Positions 38,167 to 46,699 of a stretch of 64,000 nucleotides of DNA are shown piece after piece. The stretch spans positions 372,001 to 436,000 of the forward strand of contig NZ_CP071057.1 of NCBI RefSeq assembly GCF_017161425.1, written 5' to 3'. Position 1 is the first letter of the stretch. Each line of letters starts with the position of its first letter. The stretch is from Marinicauda algicola (lineage in GTDB: Bacteria; Pseudomonadota; Alphaproteobacteria; Caulobacterales; Maricaulaceae). The position numbers and the translations under genes were made by a program. The notes below the pieces were generated by a model that did no database searches, had not been told where the DNA came from, and saw only the letters and a list, made by a program, of their open reading frames with translations.

Positions 38167-39699
38167 ATGAAAGAGGTCCTCGAACAACTCGATGCCAAGC
38201 GCAGGGCGGCGCGGGCCGGAGGCGGGGAGAAGCGCGTCCAGGCCCAGCACGAGAAGGGCAAGCTCTCCGCGCGCGAGCGCATCGAGGTTCTGCTGGACGA
38301 CGGCAGCTTCGAGGAATTCGACATGTTCGTGGAGCACCAGTGCTCCGAGTTCGGCATGGAGGAGAAGAAGATCCCCGGCGACGGCGTGATCACGGGCTCG
38401 GGCACGATCAACGGGCGCCTGGTCTACATCTTCGCCAAGGACTTCACCGTGTTCGGCGGCTCGCTCTCGCTCGCCCACGCGCGCAAGATCTGCAAGGTCC
38501 AGGACGCGGCGCTGAAGAACGGCGCGCCGATCCTCGGCCTCTTCGATGCCGGCGGCGCGCGGATCCAGGAGGGCGTCGACGCGCTCGGCGGCTATGCCGA
38601 GATCTTCCAGAGAAACGTGCTCGCCTCCGGCGTCGTGCCGCAGATCTCCGTCATCATGGGCCCGTGCGCGGGCGGGGATGTCTATTCCCCGGCCATGACC
38701 GACTTCATCTTCATGGTGAAGGACACCTCCTACATGTACGTGACCGGCCCGGACGTGGTGAAGACGGTCACCAACGAGGTCGTCACCCACGAGGAGCTCG
38801 GCGGGGCGAGCGTGCACGCGAAGAAGTCCGGCGTCGCCGACGGCGCGTTCGAGAACGATATCGAGGCGCTGACCCAGATGCGCCGCCTCGTCGACTTCCT
38901 GCCGCTGTCCAACCGCGAGAGCGCGCCCCGGCGGCCGAGCTATGACAGCCCCGACCGCATCGAGGCGAGCCTGGACACGCTCGTCCCGCCCAACCCGAAC
39001 AAGCCCTACGACATCAAGGAGCTGATCCGGAAGGTGGCCGACGAGGGCGATTTCTTCGAGCTCGCCCCGGACTACGCGATGAACATCGTCATCGGCTTCG
39101 GGCGCCTCGAAGGCCAGCCCGTCGGCTTCGTCGCGAACCAGCCGATGAGCCTTGCCGGCGTGCTCGACATCGACGCGTCGAAGAAGGCCGCGCGCTTCGT
39201 GCGCTTCTGCGACGCCTTCAACATCCCGATCGTCACCTTCGTGGACGTGCCCGGCTTCCTGCCCGGCACCAAGCAGGAATATGGCGGCCTCATCAAGCAC
39301 GGCGCCAAGCTCCTGTTCGCCTATGCCGAGGCCACCGTCCCCAAGCTCACCGTCATCACCCGCAAGGCCTATGGTGGGGCCTATGACGTGATGGCCTCCA
39401 AGCACCTGCGCGGCGACATCAACTACGCCTGGCCGACCGCCGAGATCGCCGTGATGGGTCCCAAGGGCGCCGCCGAGATCATCTTCCGCAAGGACCTCGA
39501 CGATCCCGAGAAGATGGCCGAGCACGTCAGGGAATACGAATCCCGCTTCGCCAACCCCTTCGTGGCCGCCTCGCGCGGCTATCTCGACGACGTCATCCAG
39601 CCGCGCTCCACGCGCGTGCGGCTGATCAAGGCGCTTCGGACGCTGAGAAAGAAGAACCTCACCAATCCGTGGAAGAAGCACGATAACTTGCCGTTGTGA
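38167..39699 (+). CDS. pccB: Propionyl-CoA carboxylase beta subunit
   Basis: A 510-residue carboxyltransferase of the PccB/MccB type. It transfers CO2 from carboxybiotin to propionyl-CoA (possibly acetyl-CoA) to make methylmalonyl-CoA. It has [17 protein letters not shown], the acyl-CoA oxyanion block [29 protein letters not shown] and the biotin-site region [29 protein letters not shown]. The biotin-bearing alpha subunit is not in the window; in relatives pccA lies downstream. Confidence 0.94.
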   Translation: MKEVLEQLDAKRRAARAGGGEKRVQAQHEKGKLSARERIEVLLDDGSFEEFDMFVEHQCSEFGMEEKKIPGDGVITGSGTINGRLVYIFAKDFTVFGGSLSLAHARKICKVQDAALKNGAPILGLFDAGGARIQEGVDALGGYAEIFQRNVLASGVVPQISVIMGPCAGGDVYSPAMTDFIFMVKDTSYMYVTGPDVVKTVTNEVVTHEELGGASVHAKKSGVADGAFENDIEALTQMRRLVDFLPLSNRESAPRRPSYDSPDRIEASLDTLVPPNPNKPYDIKELIRKVADEGDFFELAPDYAMNIVIGFGRLEGQPVGFVANQPMSLAGVLDIDASKKAARFVRFCDAFNIPIVTFVDVPGFLPGTKQEYGGLIKHGAKLLFAYAEATVPKLTVITRKAYGGAYDVMASKHLRGDINYAWPTAEIAVMGPKGAAEIIFRKDLDDPEKMAEHVREYESRFANPFVAASRGYLDDVIQPRSTRVRLIKALRTLRKKNLTNPWKKHDNLPL

Positions 39700-39720
39700 G
39701 CCCTCTGCCCGGGAGAGGGC
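39700..39720. repeat. GC-rich hairpin after pccB
   Basis: Arms GCCCTCT and AGAGGGC are separated by a 7-base GCCCGGG centre, directly after the pccB stop. No T-run follows, so it may be a weak terminator or the first of several palindromes in the 258-bp gap 39700-39957. Confidence 0.5.
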
Positions 39721-39851
39721 GGGCGCCGGCCTGAGATGACGCACTCACAGCCTCTGGGTCCCGGCTGGAGTTTGCTCCGGACCCGATCCGGGGCCGGGAA
39801 GCGGGGGATCGGCCGAGAAATGGCGAAGCCAGGCCTGCTGGGCGGGTAACG

Positions 39852-39874
39852 CCTCTCCCCTTCAAGGGGGGAGG
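39852..39874. repeat. Intergenic inverted repeat (REP-like)
   Basis: CCTCTCCCC and GGGGGGAGG flank TTCAA. This kind of CCTCTCCCC/GGGG-AGG palindrome is common between alphaproteobacterial genes. Together with the neighbours at 39700 and 39897 it marks the gap as a palindrome cluster. Confidence 0.5.
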
Positions 39875-39896
39875 ATAAAGTCCATCATCCCTGTCA

Positions 39897-39917
39897 TGGC
39901 CCGGTCCGACCGGGCCA
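39897..39917. repeat. Perfect 10-bp-arm palindrome (REP-like)
   Basis: TGGCCCGGTC and GACCGGGCCA are perfect reverse complements around one central base. It lies between pccB and the small membrane gene. It may be a mobile REP element or a bidirectional terminator stem; no flanking T-run. Confidence 0.55.
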
Positions 39918-39957
39918 CCCATGCCCGCCCGCGCCCCCCCTCATTCCGGGCTGCCCC

Positions 39958-40140
39958 TCAACGCAGCGCGCGCGCCACGAGCAGGGCGATCAGCCCGCCG
40001 AGGGCCAGGGCACCGGCCCCGGCGGCGATGTGGAGATCGAACGTGCCGCGGCCGAGGGCGGCCAGCTGGACCAGGCCGGCGCCGCCGATCTGCAGCGCCG
40101 AGGCGCCGAGCAGGAGCCGCCGTGCGAACACGCGCGTCAT
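39958..40140 (-). CDS. Small hydrophobic protein, function unknown
   Basis: A 60-residue protein from ATG 40140 (MTRVFARRLLLGAS), with GAAAGGA just upstream. It has two hydrophobic stretches (about residues 9-24 and 35-57), so it is probably a two-pass inner-membrane protein. An in-frame start at 40188 would add 16 polar residues. No family recognised. Coding status rests on hydrophobic pattern and ribosome site only. Confidence 0.5.
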   Translation of the reverse strand: MTRVFARRLLLGASALQIGGAGLVQLAALGRGTFDLHIAAGAGALALGGLIALLVARALR

Positions 40141-40228
40141 GATCCGATCCTTTCCCGAAACGGGACGAAGACCGGTCATACCGCGCATGACTCGTGCCGC
40201 AGTCGCCGGCGGGGGTCGGGGCCGGCGG

Positions 40229-41128
40229 CTACTCCGGCGGCGGCGGGAAGCTGCCGTCCTCGCCGGCGATCAGGCGCTCGTAGGCGTCCACCAGCGTCAC
40301 GTAGGGCGGCACCGGGGTCTGCGTCAGCTCGCCGTCGATATCCACGCTCTGGCGGATCTCGAAATGCAGGTGATAGGTGGTGGGCGTGCCCCCGAAATAA
40401 TTCGACACCACACCCAGCCTGTCGCCGCGCGTGACGCTGTCGCCGGCCTCGACCTGCAGCGTCGCCGGGTCGAGATGGAGATAGAGATAGCGCGTGCCGT
40501 CCTCACCGAGCAGGGACAGGACATGGCCGTTGATGCCGGTGATGTCCCCGTCATCGGTCGCCACGGCCCAGAAATCGTCCTGGTCGTCCGGCGTCGTCGG
40601 CGGGCAGGACGGCGGACGGATGTCCTGTCCCTGATGGCCGGTGCCGGACGGGCAGAACGGGGTCGCATAGCCCCGCGTCTCGCAGAAATTGTCGCTCCAG
40701 GGATAGCTGTATGCGCTCGCGTCGCACTGCCAGCCGCCCGGCCCCTGCGAGCCGCCCGGCCCCCAGACCTGGCTGTTGGCATAGGCCGCCGGCAGCTCGA
40801 TCGGGAAGCGCATGTCCGGAACGTAGTTTTCCTGCTCCGTCTGGCCGGTGCCCGAGCCCGGAACCAGGTCGCCCGGCGGGTTGTAGGTGAAGGCCTCGCC
40901 ATACAAGTCCGTCGGCTCCGGCTCCGGCTCGGGTTCCGGCTCCGGCTCGGGTTCCGGTTCCGGTTCCGGCTCCGGTTCGGGTTCCGGCGCGGGGTCCGGC
41001 TCGGGCGAGGGCTCCTCGGCCGGCGGTGTCTCCGGCGGCGTCGTGCCGCAGCCCGGGCAGATGACCAGCGCCGTGAACCCGGCTCCGGCGACGATGGCGG
41101 CGAGGATGTAGTCGCGCTGGCGGCTCAT
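40229..41128 (-). CDS. M23-family metallopeptidase with Pro-Glu spacer
   Basis: A 299-residue envelope protein. An N-terminal membrane anchor or signal (about residues 8-25) is followed by a cysteine pair region (CPGCG) that might be lipidated. A Pro-Glu-rich rod follows (about residues 30-72), then a LytM/M23 peptidase domain with GHQGQDIRP (zinc His and Asp), YLYLHLD and HLHFEI. M23 enzymes cut peptidoglycan cross-links. The rod could carry the domain across the periplasm. Its ATG overlaps the stop of the preceding gene by 4 bp. Confidence 0.86.
   Translation of the reverse strand: MSRQRDYILAAIVAGAGFTALVICPGCGTTPPETPPAEEPSPEPDPAPEPEPEPEPEPEPEPEPEPEPEPEPTDLYGEAFTYNPPGDLVPGSGTGQTEQENYVPDMRFPIELPAAYANSQVWGPGGSQGPGGWQCDASAYSYPWSDNFCETRGYATPFCPSGTGHQGQDIRPPSCPPTTPDDQDDFWAVATDDGDITGINGHVLSLLGEDGTRYLYLHLDPATLQVEAGDSVTRGDRLGVVSNYFGGTPTTYHLHFEIRQSVDIDGELTQTPVPPYVTLVDAYERLIAGEDGSFPPPPE
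40912..41003. repeat. Degenerate hexanucleotide repeat encoding Pro-Glu
   Basis: About 15 tandem 6-bp units of the form GGCTCC, GGTTCC or GGCTCG. Read on the minus strand they encode Pro-Glu dipeptides. Codon variation suggests an older array than the Thr-Glu repeat at 19177. Copy changes would alter spacer length in frame. Confidence 0.85.
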
Positions 41129-41958
41129 CGCGGTCCCTCCGGATCGAGATAGGCGCCGTCGGGCGATCCGCCGGCGATGACGAGACGGCGCGCCACGTTG
41201 CGGATCGTTTCCGGGTCGCGGCAGCGCGGATCGGCGTCCGGGTCGACGCAGTGGACCTGGATGTCGTAGGCAGCGCCGTAACGGGTGAAGCTCGCCGACA
41301 GGCCGGTCTCGGTCCGCGTCAGGGTAAGCCCGTCCTCCCCGCGCAGGGCCTGCCAGAGCCGTATCGCGCGGGGGTCGGAGATCTCGGCGGCGACGATGCG
41401 CGAGCCGGACACCTCGAACATCATCCCGTCATGGTGATAGGTCGCCGAATAGAACTGGTCGCGCGGGAAGACGAGCATGCCCCGCTCGCTCATGTCCGCA
41501 TGGGTATAGGCGTCCAAAGTCTCCGGCAGCAGCAGCGGCAGGCGGGGCCGGACGAGTTCGTCGGCCTGCACATTGCGCGGCATGGCGGGCGGCGCGGTCT
41601 CGAGCGGCGAGGGCGCCGTGGTGAGCGTGCCCGCGCGCGACTGGCGCTGCAGCTGGACGGCCAGGTCCTCGCGCGTGCGCTGCCAGTCTATGCGCCTCAG
41701 CTCGCGCCCGCGCGCATCGCGCTCGAGCTGGTCCTCGACCGTACCCTCCTGGGCGAGCGTCTCCTGCAGCCGCAGGAGCTGGTCGCGATTGAGTTCGAGC
41801 TGGCGCAGCATCTCGGGGTCGATCTGGCGCAGCTGGTCGAAGCGTTGCGGCTGGAGTTCCGGCGGGAGTTCCTGCTGCGTCTGGCCCGTGGCGGCCGGCA
41901 CAGCCAGCGCCGCGGCCAGTGCGGCGGCGAGCCCGGTCAGGAAAGCGCGTGATCTCAT
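41125..41958 (-). CDS. Exported protein, function unknown, paralogous to downstream-strand neighbour
   Basis: A 277-residue protein from ATG 41958 with a signal peptide ending PAATGQT. A Gln/Leu/Arg-rich helical segment (about residues 30-120, probable coiled coil) follows. The C-terminal domain (about 145-270) has FPRDQFYSATYHHDGMMFEVSGS and ends with RYGAAYDIQVHCVDPDADPRC. That ending closely matches the product of 42048-42575. Not recognised as a named family. Coupled to the M23 peptidase gene by ATGA overlap, so the two probably work together in the envelope. Confidence 0.75.
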   Translation of the reverse strand: MRSRAFLTGLAAALAAALAVPAATGQTQQELPPELQPQRFDQLRQIDPEMLRQLELNRDQLLRLQETLAQEGTVEDQLERDARGRELRRIDWQRTREDLAVQLQRQSRAGTLTTAPSPLETAPPAMPRNVQADELVRPRLPLLLPETLDAYTHADMSERGMLVFPRDQFYSATYHHDGMMFEVSGSRIVAAEISDPRAIRLWQALRGEDGLTLTRTETGLSASFTRYGAAYDIQVHCVDPDADPRCRDPETIRNVARRLVIAGGSPDGAYLDPEGPR

Positions 41959-42047
41959 GAAGCCCCGGGCCTGGCGGCCCGCCCCCTTGCCTGTCCCATG
42001 CGCACGCCAAAAGGTTAACACGGACCGGGTGCCCGGCTCCAGCGAAA

Positions 42048-42575
42048 TCAGGGTCTGAGCCCGCTTCCCCCTGCCACGGCGAGATGATCCACGACGTGCC
42101 GGGCGAAATCCGGATCGGTGCAGCGCGGATCGGCGTCCGGATCGGCACAGCTGATCGAGAGGGTGTAGCCGGCCCCGTAACGGGAGAAGTTCGCATCCTG
42201 GCCCGCCTCGGTGCGGGTGATGTCGGGCACGCCCGCGGCCGCGCTGTGCGCGCGCCGGGCCGATGCCATGCCGGTGAGTTCCAGCGTTGCCGGTCCCAGC
42301 ACGAAGCTCGCCGTGTACTGGGCCGGGCGCGTGAAGAAGAGCACGCCGGCCGGCCCGTCCGGACGCGAGAGCACCGGCTCGGGCAGGGCGGGAAGCAGGA
42401 CGGGCAGGGCGACCTCGTCCAGCACCTCGCGGGGGCGGTTGACCGGCCAGGCGATGGCGTTCGCCTGCGCGCCCGCGGCGTCGGCCCGCGCGCCCTCCCA
42501 GTCGATAGCTGTGTCCTGCGCCGCGGCGGTGCCTGCGGCGAAGAGAAGAAGGGCGAGTGTCAGCACGTGCTTCAT
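42048..42575 (-). CDS. Exported protein, function unknown, shares domain with 41125-41958
   Basis: A 175-residue protein with a clear signal peptide (ends GTAAAQD). Its body is the single domain also seen at the end of the following gene: PVNRPREVLDEVALPVLLPALPEPVL, FFTRPAQYTASFVLGPATLELTG and RYGAGYTLSISCADPDADPRCTDPD. Two conserved Cys near the end may form a disulphide. It starts the three-gene row that ends with the M23 peptidase. Function unknown. Confidence 0.75.
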   Translation of the reverse strand: MKHVLTLALLLFAAGTAAAQDTAIDWEGARADAAGAQANAIAWPVNRPREVLDEVALPVLLPALPEPVLSRPDGPAGVLFFTRPAQYTASFVLGPATLELTGMASARRAHSAAAGVPDITRTEAGQDANFSRYGAGYTLSISCADPDADPRCTDPDFARHVVDHLAVAGGSGLRP

Positions 42576-42660
42576 GGCGTCAGACCCTCCACGGGCGGCG
42601 ATACCAGTCCGCCAAGGCGGCAATTGTGAGGCGATGGCCCGCGACGCCGATCGCGGACCC

Positions 42661-43473
42661 TCACCCTTTCGTGACGGCGCCCTCGCGCACGATGCGGGCC
42701 GAGAGGAATCCCCGCTCCTCGGCCATCTGCCGGCGCGCATCGAGATCGCAGTCGGCGAAGAGGAGCTGCGCGCTCGATCCGGCGCGCGACAGCACCGCCC
42801 CGTCCGGTGCGCAGATCAGCGACTGGCCGGCATAGCTGCGCTCCTCCTCGCGCCCGCAGCGGTTGGCGAGCAGGCTGTAGACCGAGTTGTGGAAGGAGAG
42901 GGTGCGCATCTCCGCCTCGAACAGGGAGACCGGCTCGCTCGTCTCGATGCAGGTCGGCGTCGCCACGATGTCGGCCCCGGCGCGCGCGACGGCGCGGTAG
43001 CTCTCTGGGAAATGCCGGTCGAAGCAGATCACCACCCCGACCCGGCCTGCCGCCGTGTCGTAGACCGCAAAGCCCTCGCCGGGCGCGTAGTAGTCCTTCT
43101 CCCAGAAGCCGTCGAACTGGGCGATCTCGTTCATCCGGCTGACCCCGAGCAGCGTGCCGTCGGCGTCGAAGACCGGCGAGGCGTCGTAGCGCCGCCCGTC
43201 GCGGTCGGCGAGATAGAGGTTGGAGACCACGACGATGCCGTTCGCCTTCGCCGCTTCGGACAGGCGCGCGATCGACGCGTCATCCGGCGTCAGCGCCCAT
43301 TTCGATGCGTCCCCGCCCTTCGTCTTGGGAAAGAAGGGCGAGAGGTGAACCTCGGGAAAGCAGACGAGCTTCGCGCCCTGCGCGGCGGCGTCGGCGATCA
43401 GGCGCTCGGCGGTTGCGAGATTGTCCGCGACCGAGTCCGCGGCGGCGTGCTGGGCGATGGCGAGACGGACCAT
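42661..43473 (-). CDS. Carbon-nitrogen hydrolase (nitrilase superfamily; carbamoyl-amidase-like)
   Basis: A 270-residue nitrilase-fold amidase. The catalytic triad is visible: Glu in LVCFPEVHLSPF, Lys in FWEKDYYAPG and Cys in VGVVICFDRHFPESYR. The pattern is close to N-carbamoylputrescine amidase or beta-ureidopropionase. It diverges from panD across 185 bp; beta-ureidopropionase also makes beta-alanine, but that link is speculative. The ATG at 43473 (MVRLAIAQ) is preferred. Confidence 0.88.
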   Translation of the reverse strand: MVRLAIAQHAAADSVADNLATAERLIADAAAQGAKLVCFPEVHLSPFFPKTKGGDASKWALTPDDASIARLSEAAKANGIVVVSNLYLADRDGRRYDASPVFDADGTLLGVSRMNEIAQFDGFWEKDYYAPGEGFAVYDTAAGRVGVVICFDRHFPESYRAVARAGADIVATPTCIETSEPVSLFEAEMRTLSFHNSVYSLLANRCGREEERSYAGQSLICAPDGAVLSRAGSSAQLLFADCDLDARRQMAEERGFLSARIVREGAVTKG

Positions 43474-43658
43474 GGCGCGATCTCCGGCGATACTGTGGCA
43501 CAAGGGCTGACGACGGGCCGGGCGGGCCCTATATGCGGACCGGAACACCACAGCGTGAGCGGGTCCATCTGGCAAGGCCTGTTTTCGCGGGCGCAAATCG
43601 GTTATATGCGCTGCAACATTCTTTCCGTGGAGCCTCGCCTTAAGGAGCGCGCGACCCC

Positions 43659-44024
43659 ATGCAACTGACCATGATGAAGGCCAAGCTGCACCGCGCCGCG
43701 GTGACCCAGGCGGACCTCCACTACGAGGGCTCGATCTCGATCGACGCCGATCTGCTCGACGCCGCCGGCATCCTGCCGCACGAGCAGGTCGACGTGCTCA
43801 ACATCAATACCGGCGCGCGCTTCACCACCTATGCCATCACCGCGCCGCGCGGCTCGAAGACCTTCGGCATCAACGGCGCGGCCGCGCGCCTGGCCCAAGT
43901 CGGCGACCGCATCATCGTGGTGGCCTATGCCGGCATGGACGCGCAGGAAGCCAGGAATTTCGAGCCGACCGTCGTGCTGCTCGACGAGCACAACGAGGTC
44001 GTGGAACAGCCCAGGGCGGCGTGA
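43659..44024 (+). CDS. panD: Aspartate 1-decarboxylase
   Basis: A 121-residue pyruvoyl enzyme that converts aspartate to beta-alanine for pantothenate and CoA. The self-cleavage site is Gly24-Ser25 in [22 protein letters not shown]-type N-terminus and [24 protein letters not shown] are typical. AAGGAG lies 11 bases before the ATG. A strong hairpin follows the stop. Confidence 0.97.
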   Translation: MQLTMMKAKLHRAAVTQADLHYEGSISIDADLLDAAGILPHEQVDVLNINTGARFTTYAITAPRGSKTFGINGAAARLAQVGDRIIVVAYAGMDAQEARNFEPTVVLLDEHNEVVEQPRAA

Positions 44025-44046
44025 CCGGCCGGGCAACGAGAGCGAA

Positions 44047-44080
44047 AGGCCCCGGACGCGCGTCCGGGGCCTCTTCGTTT
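44047..44080. terminator. Bidirectional intrinsic terminator between panD and SIMPL gene
   Basis: AGGCCCCGGACG (44047-44058) and CGTCCGGGGCCT (44061-44072) form a perfect 12-bp stem around CG. CTTCGTTT follows on the plus strand and TTTCGCT on the minus strand. It separates convergent panD and the SIMPL-domain gene. Confidence 0.85.
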
Positions 44081-44820
44081 CAGTCCTCGATGCGCCAGGT
44101 CGCGCTGACGGTGACCGAGACGGTCAGCTCGCCCGAGGCGACGGGGGTCGCCGCATCCATTGCATAGCTCTCGGCCCGCATCATCATCGGCTGGGGCCGC
44201 ATGCCGCCGCTCTCGCTCATCGAGTGGAGCGCGATCACCTCGAAGCCGGCGGCTTCGGCATAGAGATCCTTCAGCGCGTTCAGCTCGGCGATCGCGCGCC
44301 GGCGTGCCTCATTGCGCGCCTCGCTCGGGTCTTCCGTGGAGAACTCGACCCCCTGCAGCTGGTTGGCGCCGTTCTCCACCAAGGCGTCGATCGTCTCGCC
44401 CAGATCGTCGAGATCGCGCACGATGGCCGTGACCGTATTGCGCGCCTCGTAGCCGACGATGCGCGGGCCTTCGCGCTGGCCGCGCGGGCTCATGGAGCGG
44501 TTGTCGTCGTTGGCGTAGACCGGGTTGACCGAGAGATTGGAGGTCTGCCGGTCGCGCTCGGCGATGCCGGCCCGGTCGAGCGCGCCGAACACCTGGTTCA
44601 TGAGACGGGAATTGGCCTGGAGCGCCTCGGCGGCGGAATCGCCCCGGGTGACGGCGCCGGCGCTGACCACGGCGAGATCTGGGGCGATGCGCACCTCGCC
44701 GGTGGCCGAAAGCGAGAGCGTTGCAGGCTGGACCGCGCTTTCCGCCTGAGCCAGGGCGGGCGCGGACAGGCTTGCGGCGGGCAGGCTCAGGGCGGTGGCA
44801 AGCAGGATGGTGCGGATCAT
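44080..44820 (-). CDS. SIMPL (DUF541) domain exported protein
   Basis: A 246-residue protein from ATG 44820 with a signal peptide (ends ALAQAES). The DUF541/SIMPL core is present: LSLSATGEVRIAPDLAVVSAGAV, FGALDRAGIAERDRQTSNLSVNPVY, YEARNTVTAIVRDLDDLGETIDALVENGANQLQGVEFS and ARRRAIAELNALKDLYAEAAGFEV. Relatives form periplasmic or outer-membrane oligomers; oxidative-stress roles have been reported. Activity is unknown. Confidence 0.9.
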   Translation of the reverse strand: MIRTILLATALSLPAASLSAPALAQAESAVQPATLSLSATGEVRIAPDLAVVSAGAVTRGDSAAEALQANSRLMNQVFGALDRAGIAERDRQTSNLSVNPVYANDDNRSMSPRGQREGPRIVGYEARNTVTAIVRDLDDLGETIDALVENGANQLQGVEFSTEDPSEARNEARRRAIAELNALKDLYAEAAGFEVIALHSMSESGGMRPQPMMMRAESYAMDAATPVASGELTVSVTVSATWRIED

Positions 44821-44926
44821 GGATCGGTCTCCCTTCAAGGTCCCTCGCCGGTGACGAGGCCGCAGCGCGATGGCGAAATCGTGACGGTGCGGCGGCGCGG
44901 CGGCGGCTTTCGGGATTAAATCGCGT

Positions 44927-46165
44927 TCACCCGCCGCGCGTTCCCTTCGCCCCGGCCTTCGCCGCGACGGTGCGGGGATCGACGGGCTGCCCGGACGGGT
45001 CCGCCAGGAAGAGGGTGCGGCTGGGATAGGCGAAGTCGACCCCTTCGGCGTCGAAGCGGCGCATGATGGTCAGCAGCGCCTCCTGCGTCTTGTCGCGGAA
45101 GGTGACGAACTCGGGCGCCTCCACCCAGAAGACGAGCTCGTAATTGAGCGAGCTGTCGCCGAAGGCGATGAGGTGGCAGCGGTCGAAGGTCAGCAGCTCG
45201 ATGGCCTCGAGGTCCTCGCGCACCCATTGCGGGATCTTCTCCGCGATGTCGGCGGGCGTCTGGTAGAGCACGCCGAAGGGCACCACCTGGCGCCGCCGTT
45301 CGAGGCGCTGGTAGTTGTGCACCCGCTCGCCGAGCAGGTCGGTGTTGGAGACTGAGATCTGCTCGCCCGACAGCGCGCGGATGCGCGTGGTGCGAAGTCC
45401 GATCTCCTCCACATTGCCGGATATCTGCGCCCCGCCGGGAGGCCCGAAGATGATGAAGTCGCCCTTCTTGAAGGGCTTGTCCGACAGGATCGAGATCGAG
45501 GCGAAGAGATCGGAGAAGATGCCCTGGGCGGCGAGGCCGATGGCGATGCCGCCCACTCCGAGACCGGCGATGAGGGCGGTCACCTGGATGCCCGCGGTGT
45601 CCAGCAGGATGATGAAGGTCAGCACCCAGATGAGGCCGATGATCAGCCATTTGAGCACCCCGACGGCGTTGGCGAGCCCGGAGCCCGCCTCGCCGGCGCG
45701 CTGGGCCCGGCGCAGCAGCAGCGAGACCGCGATCTCCTGGCCGAGCAGGGCGGTCTGGATCACCACCGCGATGACCAGGAGGCCGGTGATGAGTTCATCG
45801 ACCGTTTCCGGCACGGCGAAGAGGCGCACGGTCAGCGCGATCGCCACGATCAGGAGGAAGAGCGAGCCGATCTTGGAGATCGCCCGCGAGAATATCGCCG
45901 GCAGCGCCGTCTCGTCCCTGCGCGCGAAGCGCTTGATGACGAAGGCCGCGATCATGCGCGTGGCCAGCATGGCGATGTAGAGCCCCGCCGCGGTGGCGAG
46001 CGCGGTCAGGGCCAGCGTCTCGTTCTGCATCACCCAGGCCGCGAGCTGATCGAACGCGTCGCGCAGCCGGGAGAACGCGCCGCCGACGGCCTCGGTCACG
46101 TCGGCGTCGGCCGGCGGCTGGGCCTCGCCCTGCGCGGGATCGGAGACGGGCGGGGTCTGTCGCAT
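44927..46165 (-). CDS. MscS-family small-conductance mechanosensitive channel
   Basis: A 412-residue MscS-type channel with four to five N-terminal helices. The pore-lining helix lies in VTALIAGLGVGGIAIGLAAQGIFSDLFASISILSD, followed by the beta domain KPFKKGDFIIFG and a C-terminal alpha/beta domain. It opens under membrane tension to release osmolytes. The start at 46165 (MRQTPPVS) is chosen because AGGAG lies 5 bases upstream; the ATG at 46204 has no such site. Confidence 0.92.
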   Translation of the reverse strand: MRQTPPVSDPAQGEAQPPADADVTEAVGGAFSRLRDAFDQLAAWVMQNETLALTALATAAGLYIAMLATRMIAAFVIKRFARRDETALPAIFSRAISKIGSLFLLIVAIALTVRLFAVPETVDELITGLLVIAVVIQTALLGQEIAVSLLLRRAQRAGEAGSGLANAVGVLKWLIIGLIWVLTFIILLDTAGIQVTALIAGLGVGGIAIGLAAQGIFSDLFASISILSDKPFKKGDFIIFGPPGGAQISGNVEEIGLRTTRIRALSGEQISVSNTDLLGERVHNYQRLERRRQVVPFGVLYQTPADIAEKIPQWVREDLEAIELLTFDRCHLIAFGDSSLNYELVFWVEAPEFVTFRDKTQEALLTIMRRFDAEGVDFAYPSRTLFLADPSGQPVDPRTVAAKAGAKGTRGG

Positions 46166-46331
46166 GCTTGCTCCTGCGAATCCGGTGCCGGTGGCGCCCA
46201 TCATGGCGCAGGCCGCGGCGATCGCGAACCCGTCCCCTGCCGGCGCACCGGTCCGCAGCGGTGATCTGCACGCTTTGCAGCGCGCCGGGCGCGCGGTAAG
46301 ACACTCGCCTTGTCCGGGTTTCTCCGCGGAC

Positions 46332-46408
46332 GGGCCTGTAGCTCAACTGGTTAGAGCCGGCGGCTCATAACCGCTTGGTTGGGGGTTCGAGTCCCTCCGG
46401 GCCCACCA
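46332..46408 (+). tRNA. tRNA with CAT anticodon, probably tRNA-Ile2 (lysidine)
   Basis: A 77-nt tRNA with the 3' CCA encoded. Acceptor arms GGGCCTG/CGGGCCC, D stem GCTC/GAGC, anticodon stem GGCGG/CCGCT around CTCATAA, and T stem GGGGG/CCCTC all pair. The CTCATAA loop, a G-T pair at the top of the anticodon stem and the following TTGGT resemble E. coli ileX, so Ile2 read after TilS lysidine modification is more likely than elongator Met. That choice is inference. Confidence 0.93.
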
Positions 46409-46425
46409 GTCTTCCACAATGCTCG

Positions 46426-46442
46426 AGCCCATCCGGGCTTTC
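46426..46442 (+). terminator. Short hairpin after the tRNA
   Basis: AGCCC-ATCC-GGGCT followed by TTCGCT, 18 bp after the tRNA end, is a plausible small terminator for the tRNA transcript. Confidence 0.4.
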
Positions 46443-46479
46443 GCTCCTCGCTGGCGCTGCGGGCGGACGTTCGTCCTTG

Positions 46480-46496
46480 CGAACCCTGCGGGTTCG
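46480..46496. repeat. Inverted repeat in tRNA-hemG gap
   Basis: CGAACCC and GGGTTCG pair around TGC. The arms recall a tRNA T-arm half (GGTTCG), but no second tRNA can be folded here. The remaining 46409-46699 gap holds a TATGAT at 46513 as a possible -10 and nothing else that I can support. Confidence 0.4.
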
Positions 46497-46699
46497 AAGT
46501 CGGTTCGCCTGCTATGATGATGGAGGATCGCGGGATCGGACCGCCTTGGCCGATCGGCGGCGTCCCGCGGGACGAGCAGGTCAGATTGACGCGGCTGGCG
46601 CGATCGGCATTGACGAACCCGTCTCGGGCCCGGCGTAGTGTCGGGGCGTCAGCGGGACGTCGCGCGGCGGCCCGGTTCGTGGCGAAGGAGGTGCGGCCC

